From: Pectinatus haikarae
Lineage (GTDB): Bacteria > Bacillota > Negativicutes > Selenomonadales > Selenomonadaceae
Length of the DNA: 64,000 bases
NCBI RefSeq assembly: GCF_030813505.1
Contig: NZ_JAUSUE010000018.1
Direction: 5' to 3' (one strand)
Shown: positions 59,527-64,000 of the stretch, in pieces
Layout: every line of letters begins with the position of its first letter
How positions within the stretch are numbered: the stretch's first letter is position 1
Notes under the pieces: model-generated
Told to the model about the DNA's origin: nothing
The model's input: only the letters and a program-made list of their open reading frames with translations
Databases searched by the model: none
Translations under genes and position numbers: made by a program

Positions 59527-60819
59527 ATGATAAAATGGGGCGTTGTTGCCGATGATCTTACTGGTGCAAATACTGCGGCGGCACTTTTGACCAATAGCAG
59601 CTTTAGGACAATTACGACAGTGGATCACAGGCATATTTCGGAATTTTTGGAAGACAAATATGATGCAATAGTCGTTAATGCAGCCAGTCGCACTCTGAAT
59701 GGGGAGGATGCACGAGAAAGAGTACGGTTCTGTACAAAAATTTTGTATGATTATGGGATACGTCATTTTTCCAAACGTATAGACAGCACTATCAGGGGAA
59801 ATCTGGGAGCTGAAACGGAAGGGATGCTCGATGCTTTGCCGGAAGATACCATAGCATGTGTTGTTGCGGCATTTCCTGCCTCTGGCAGAATAGTAGTAGG
59901 GAATTATCAATTAGTGAATGGTGTGCCGGTTCATTTAACAATGGCTGGTGCTGATCCGGTAAAACCTGTGCGCAGCAGTCTGATGGTGGATAATTTTAAA
60001 AATCAAACAAAATTGAAAATAGGTTGTGTATCACTTAATGACATAACGGCAGGAATTGAAAATACCATAGCGGCTATACAGGAAAATATAGATCACGGTA
60101 AAAAAATAATTATTTTTGATGCAATAACATTCAATGATATAGATATTATTGCAAAGGCTATGTCATCATTTGACCGACCGTGGATCGCCGTAGATCCGGG
60201 GCCGTATACACAAAAAGGATATGAACTTTTAAATGGAAAGAAAAAGAAGAAATTTAATGGGAAAATATTGATAGTTGCCGGCAGTGCTTCCAGTCTCACC
60301 CATGAACAGATGGCTTTTTTGCACGCGCAAACAGATGCAAGAATAATTTCAATTGATATAAGGCGTTTTATTGATTCGGATGAACCTATACCGGAAGAAA
60401 AAATAATAGCAAAAAGAGTTGTCGGCTTATCCTATCTCAGCGATGTTATCGGGTTCAGAGTTGAAGGGGATAGTGATATGTTTATTAATATTAATATTGA
60501 AGCTGCCAAAAGGGGAATAAAGCCTGACGACATAACAAGGCGGATAACACACGGTTTGGCCAGGATATCATCGCTCATACTGTCGATGGGGATTGATAAT
60601 TTGAAGGGAATTTATCTTACGGGAGGTGATATGACGGTGGCATTCTGTGAAGAATGCAATGTGAAGGCTTTGGAACTTAAAGGTGAAATACAACCGCATA
60701 TATCATATGGTTTTTTAGTGGGAGGAGACAGTGATAATCTTCCAATTGTTACTAAAGGTGGTTTAATAGGAGCACCGGATACAGTTTTGACCTGTATAAA
60801 ATATTTGTTAAATCAATAA
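59527..60819 (+). CDS. dtnK: Four-carbon acid sugar kinase (DUF1537, DtnK/OtnK-like)
   Basis: 430 residues in two domains. N-terminal VVADDLTGANTAAALL with catalytic Asp and SKRIDSTIRGNLGAE; C-terminal nucleotide domain with GGDMTVAFCEE and GFLVGGDSDNLPIVTKGG. These define the tetronate kinases, which phosphorylate D-threonate, L-threonate or D-erythronate at C4. Paired with PdxA2 and no oxidoreductase of the OtnD/OtnI/OtnC type, D-threonate is the best guess. Gene symbol by context. ATG 59527. Confidence 0.85.
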   Translation: MIKWGVVADDLTGANTAAALLTNSSFRTITTVDHRHISEFLEDKYDAIVVNAASRTLNGEDARERVRFCTKILYDYGIRHFSKRIDSTIRGNLGAETEGMLDALPEDTIACVVAAFPASGRIVVGNYQLVNGVPVHLTMAGADPVKPVRSSLMVDNFKNQTKLKIGCVSLNDITAGIENTIAAIQENIDHGKKIIIFDAITFNDIDIIAKAMSSFDRPWIAVDPGPYTQKGYELLNGKKKKKFNGKILIVAGSASSLTHEQMAFLHAQTDARIISIDIRRFIDSDEPIPEEKIIAKRVVGLSYLSDVIGFRVEGDSDMFININIEAAKRGIKPDDITRRITHGLARISSLILSMGIDNLKGIYLTGGDMTVAFCEECNVKALELKGEIQPHISYGFLVGGDSDNLPIVTKGGLIGAPDTVLTCIKYLLNQ

Positions 60820-60883
60820 ATAGCTATATGTGGCTGGAAAATATTATATATGTGAATTACCAATGAAAAGGGAGCGTTAAATT

Positions 60884-61909
60884 ATGAAACCGATAATTGC
60901 GATTACAATGGGAGATCCGGCTGGCATAGGCCCGGAAATAGTTTTAAAGACTTTGAATAATGAAGAAATATATGAAGAAGTAAGGCCTTTTATAATTGGT
61001 AATGTAAAATTTTTGGAAAGAGTTTCTCAGGTAGTGGATAATAAATCCGTATTCAATATAATAAGTTCACCGGAAGAAGGTAAATTTAAATTTGGTACAG
61101 TGGATATTTTGAATATAGACAATGCGGATACAGAGGAAATTCCCTGCGGCGTTATAAGTGCGAAGGCCGGTGCAGCAGCATATGATTACATAAAGAAATC
61201 CATTGAACTGGGGCTTGAAAAAAAAGTTGACGGGGTGGCAACCGCACCAATTCAGAAAGAAGCTATTCATATGGCGGGTATTCCTTATATAGGACATACA
61301 GAAATGTATCAGGGGATTACAAACAGCCCGGATGCACTGACGATGTTTCACGTCGATAACATGCGGATTTTCTTTTTGACAAGGCACTTGTCACTGATAA
61401 ACGCTTGCAAATATGTAACATATGACCATGTGCTGGAATTTATAAAAAACAGTGATAAGGCAATGACTCAGCTGGGAATGCCGAATGCACGTTTGGCATT
61501 AGCTGCTCTAAATCCGCATGGCGGAGAAAAAGGATTATGCGGCGATGAAGAAATAACAGCATTGCAGCCGGCTGTTGAGACAGCAAACAAGAACAAAGTT
61601 AATGTATTTGGACCTATTCCGGCAGATTCTGTATTTCGGCTTTTTGAATTGCAAAAGTGCGATGCGGTATTGTCGTTATATCATGATCAAGGACATATTG
61701 CTGCTAAAGTACATGATCTGACAAGAACGGTCAGCATTACTGTAGGCTTACCATTCATCAGAACATCTGTAGATCATGGAACAGCTTTTGATATAGCCGG
61801 TAAAGGAATAGCAAGCGCCAAAAGTATGGAGGAATGCGTAAAAGTAACAGGCACATATGCAAAATCTATACGCCGTTATGAAAATAACGGCACGGGGGCA
61901 AAAAAGTGA
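60884..61909 (+). CDS. pdxA2: PdxA2-type 4-phospho-tetronate dehydrogenase
   Basis: 341 residues of the PdxA fold. ITMGDPAGIGPEIV, ATAPIQKEAIHMAGIPYIGHTEM (metal His), LNPHGGEKGLCG (His) and SLYHDQGHIAAK (His) hold the divalent ion; VGLPFIRTSVDHGTAFD closes the site. In this context the enzyme oxidatively decarboxylates 4-phospho-D-threonate to DHAP + CO2, as in DtnK-PdxA2 pathways, rather than making pyridoxine. Ends with a GTGA overlap to the next gene. Confidence 0.9.
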   Translation: MKPIIAITMGDPAGIGPEIVLKTLNNEEIYEEVRPFIIGNVKFLERVSQVVDNKSVFNIISSPEEGKFKFGTVDILNIDNADTEEIPCGVISAKAGAAAYDYIKKSIELGLEKKVDGVATAPIQKEAIHMAGIPYIGHTEMYQGITNSPDALTMFHVDNMRIFFLTRHLSLINACKYVTYDHVLEFIKNSDKAMTQLGMPNARLALAALNPHGGEKGLCGDEEITALQPAVETANKNKVNVFGPIPADSVFRLFELQKCDAVLSLYHDQGHIAAKVHDLTRTVSITVGLPFIRTSVDHGTAFDIAGKGIASAKSMEECVKVTGTYAKSIRRYENNGTGAKK

Positions 61910-62370
61910 TCACTAAATATTTTATTTCGGGATTAGAGACTAAAACAGATAAAGAAACTATAGAAGTTTTAAGCAACATTTTAATTAAGAATGAAGAGGT
62001 TTTACCGGCATATACCTCATCTGTCATTGAAGCAGAGATAAATTTAGCAACGGGGATAGATTTAAATAATATTTCTATCGCCATACCACATACCAATAAT
62101 GTAGAATTGATTAATAATACGGCAGTAGCAATAGGAATTTTGAAAAAACCTGTTTCATTTGGTTCCATGATAGTGGTAAGTGAAACAACGCCAGTAAGCA
62201 TAGTCTTTTTACTGGCTGTCAAGGGGATCAATGAACAATTGGCTGTTATTGCGAGATTGATGAAGGCTCTTCAAAATGAAGAATGGGTAGATGATTTTTG
62301 TAAGACTTCATCCGAAAATGACATGAGGTTAATTTTTGACAGAATAGATATTGATGGTGAAAATAAATAA
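61906..62370 (+). CDS. Orphan PTS EIIA (fructose/mannitol-galactitol type)
   Basis: 154 residues; the phosphorylated His sits in SIAIPHTNNVEL, preceded by LATGIDL. Closest in form to EIIA-Gat/EIIA-Ntr. No EIIB or EIIC is encoded in the operon, and the transporter is an MFS permease, so it is probably regulatory (sensing PTS state and acting on the MFS carrier, the kinase or a regulator). GTG start overlapping the pdxA2 stop by four bases shows translational coupling. Confidence 0.85.
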   Translation: MITKYFISGLETKTDKETIEVLSNILIKNEEVLPAYTSSVIEAEINLATGIDLNNISIAIPHTNNVELINNTAVAIGILKKPVSFGSMIVVSETTPVSIVFLLAVKGINEQLAVIARLMKALQNEEWVDDFCKTSSENDMRLIFDRIDIDGENK

Positions 62371-62372
62371 AA

Positions 62373-62436
62373 CAAAACAAAAAGGACAGCAGCGGTTAAT
62401 CTTGGGAAGAGATACGCTGTTGTCCTTTTTGTTTTG
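62373..62436. terminator. Bidirectional terminator between tetronate operon and HAD gene
   Basis: CAAAACAAAAAGGACAGCAG pairs with CTGTTGTCCTTTTTGTTTTG over 22 bp around a 20-base loop. T-runs serve both convergent transcripts. Confidence 0.9.
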
Positions 62437-62467
62437 ATGATTTAGGTGGTTATTAATGTTGTAAATA

Positions 62468-63277
62468 TTATAAAAGTGGGATAACTTCTTTTACGGAGTC
62501 AAATATAAGATGAGGTTTGACTTCGGAAGATTCCACATCTTCAAGCTTGGTTTCACCGCTGAGTACGAGCATGCTATAAAGACCGTTATTTTTACCGGCA
62601 GCTATATCGGTATAAAGTCGGTCGCCTACCATGATGACTTTGTCGGCGGAAGTATGAAGCCTTGACAGTAAATACTTAATAATATCGGTATTGGGTTTGC
62701 CTATGATGCGATCCGGATTTCTGAAGGCCGAAGCATTTATAAAAGCATGAATAGCACCGGCATCTGGTATAAATCCAGTTTTAGTTGGACAATTATAATC
62801 TGGATGGGTAGCTATATAAGGTAAACCCGCTCTCACAAAATCGCAAACTTTGCACATTTTCTCATAATTCAGTGAAGTGTCAAAAGCTGTGACTACCATA
62901 TCAGGGGTTTTATCATCAAGTAAAATTCCCCCTTCTTCAAATTCTTCCTTTAGCAAATCATTTCCCAAAAGAAAAACTTTTTTTCCAGGATAATTTTGTT
63001 GCAGATAGTAAACTGTTGCTTGTCCTGAAGTGACTATTTTATCTAAATCAACATCTAGGCCCATTTTATGAAGTTTATCAACATAATTTTTAGGATTTTT
63101 GGATGAATTATTGGTCAGAAATATATATTTTCGACCGGATGCTTCTATTTTCTTTAAAAAATCCTTTGCACCATCTATCCAATGATCGTCAAGGTAAATG
63201 GTACCATCCATATCAAGTGCAAAACAATCAATATTTTTTAAAATGTTGTTTTTATCTTCGTTTGTATTCGCAAACAT
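62468..63277 (-). CDS. HAD-IIA sugar/glycerol-phosphate phosphatase (NagD/AraL-like)
   Basis: 269 residues. Motif I LDMDGTIYLDDHWIDGA, motif II FLTNNSSKN, cap domain, motif III/IV GKPNTDIIKYLL and MVGDRLYTDIAAG. Family members dephosphorylate small phosphates such as glycerol-phosphate, sugar phosphates or phosphoglycolate. Bacillus araL and araM are neighbours, and here an AraM-like gene begins just upstream in the opposite direction, so a role in clearing toxic or excess phospho-polyols is plausible. Confidence 0.88.
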   Translation of the reverse strand: MFANTNEDKNNILKNIDCFALDMDGTIYLDDHWIDGAKDFLKKIEASGRKYIFLTNNSSKNPKNYVDKLHKMGLDVDLDKIVTSGQATVYYLQQNYPGKKVFLLGNDLLKEEFEEGGILLDDKTPDMVVTAFDTSLNYEKMCKVCDFVRAGLPYIATHPDYNCPTKTGFIPDAGAIHAFINASAFRNPDRIIGKPNTDIIKYLLSRLHTSADKVIMVGDRLYTDIAAGKNNGLYSMLVLSGETKLEDVESSEVKPHLIFDSVKEVIPLL

Positions 63278-63316
63278 TTGTTTACACCCCTTTGGTTACT
63301 TTCCGTTTATGCTTAG

Positions 63317-63345
63317 AGTATAACCAATAAATGATGCCTTGTCAA
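63317..63345 (-). promoter_or_regulatory. Sigma-A promoter of the HAD gene
   Basis: Minus strand perfect TTGACA (63340-63345), 17-base spacer, TATACT (63317-63322), about 30 bases before the start. Confidence 0.85.
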
Positions 63346-63703
63346 ATTATTATTTAAAAATATTGAAATTTATATATTAGCATACTGTTTAAATATTTAT
63401 ATATTCTTTTTTAGAAGCAAGGTAGACAATTTTTTTCCGGATAATAGGCAATAAGGCTGATTATATAAGGAACTTAGGAAATTTTACGAACAATAATTTA
63501 GGGAAAAATATTACTTATGATGTTGAAGCAATGAGTATATTATGTATTAATAAATGTTTTTGTAATAAGTTAAAGGGATAATTTTTTATTGAAAAAGTCC
63601 ATTCAATAAAAAGTTTATAGCAAAGAATCAATTGTGATAATGTACCAAGGTGGTTTAGAAAAGTATAAAACGGAAATAAGTAATGTAAATTATAAAAAAA
63701 CAC
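63346..63703. other. Gene-free AT-rich stretch
   Basis: No frame with a ribosome site, no RNA gene and no clear repeat was seen between the HAD and AraM-like promoters. Confidence 0.5.
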
Positions 63704-63731
63704 TTGATTTTTAAAAAAAGTTTGCTATAAT
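63704..63731 (+). promoter_or_regulatory. Sigma-A promoter of the second AraM-like gene
   Basis: TTGATT (63704-63709), 16-base spacer, perfect TATAAT (63726-63731). The leader to the ATG is about 195 bases, long for a simple gene; no aptamer recognised. Confidence 0.65.
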
Positions 63732-63931
63732 AAATGTAAATAACGGTAAACATCATATAAACGATAAAAAACAAAAGAAATAAAAATTAAAGCATTTTAT
63801 CTTCTGATTTTGCTCAAAACGAATGTCCGATCTAAAATATAATTACGGGGACAATTGAGAAGAGCAAAAAATCTTATGTATATCAGGAGAAGGGATGTTT
63901 TCATGGTCAGAATGAAGAAAGGATGAATTAT

Positions 63932-64000
63932 ATGAAATTAGTGGCACAAGCTGTTGATAAGATGAATATTAATGATTTTATTGGCAAAAAAATTGAATGT
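63932..64000 (+). CDS. Second AraM-like dehydrogenase, N-terminal fragment
   Basis: Only 23 codons are in the window: MKLVAQAVDKMNINDFIGKKIEC. NDFIGKKIEC aligns with NDYIGKKIDC at the start of the AraM-family protein at 44686, so a paralogue very likely begins here. AAAGGA nine bases upstream supports ATG 63932. The paralogue has about nine extra residues at its N terminus. Divergent from the HAD phosphatase gene. Confidence 0.7.
   Translation, partial: MKLVAQAVDKMNINDFIGKKIEC

Overview
The window is an AT-rich chromosomal segment from a low-GC anaerobic Bacillota. Gene content fits the Negativicutes best (Selenomonas/Pectinatus-like), but this is an inference. It rests on the clostridial-type SufCBDSU system, a zinc-type S14, a zinc-free S4, L7Ae-rpsL linkage, mannose-class PTS operons and many anaerobe-style fermentation genes. 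No rRNA, tRNA, CRISPR or prophage was seen.

Layout. 1-5.3 kb: the tail of a DhaL-like protein, then a minus-strand group (PHP phosphoesterase, thiC behind a TPP riboswitch, rpsF-ssb-rpsR, an MFS efflux pump). 5.3-9.8 kb: cysK behind a terminator-type leader, a small YjfB-like gene, a zinc-ribbon protein and a polar amino-acid ABC transporter. 9.8-29 kb: the contiguous str-S10-spc-alpha ribosomal super-cluster (L7Ae-like gene to rplQ, with secY, adk, infA and rpoA). The usual map gene is missing between adk and infA; a promoter and structured leader occupy its place. 29-36.5 kb: a D-malate/tartrate dehydrogenase, the suf Fe-S operon (minus strand), and an LDH-family 2-hydroxyacid dehydrogenase behind a cobalamin riboswitch. 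37-39.2 kb: a lone ecfA gene, an IS256 scrap and a RhuM gene preceded by a broken reading frame, which looks like a rearrangement junction.

39.2-64 kb is accessory carbohydrate metabolism. A LevR-type sigma-54 activator faces a mannose-family PTS operon (IIA-IIB-IIC-IID plus an AraM-like dehydrogenase) driven by a -24/-12 promoter embedded in a 36-nt perfect palindrome. Next come a Mn2+ (yybP-ykoY) riboswitch with a Gdt1-type exporter, a MarR/ion-permease pair, and a graveyard of IS256 and IS3 remnants. A GntR-controlled second mannose-family PTS operon follows, with a zinc dehydrogenase and a class II aldolase. A DeoR-controlled tetronate operon (triosephosphate isomerase, MFS transporter, DUF1537 kinase, PdxA2 dehydrogenase, orphan EIIA) comes next. 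The window ends with a HAD phosphatase divergent from the start of a second AraM-like gene.

How it fits together. The right half delivers phosphorylated polyols or sugar acids to triose phosphates. Aldolase, PdxA2 and AraM-like enzymes are all expected to touch the DHAP pool, which a dedicated isomerase drains into glycolysis. The most interesting regulatory observation is the cobalamin riboswitch on a fermentative dehydrogenase. If the organism makes propionate through B12-dependent methylmalonyl-CoA mutase, B12 shortage would switch on an alternative NADH sink.
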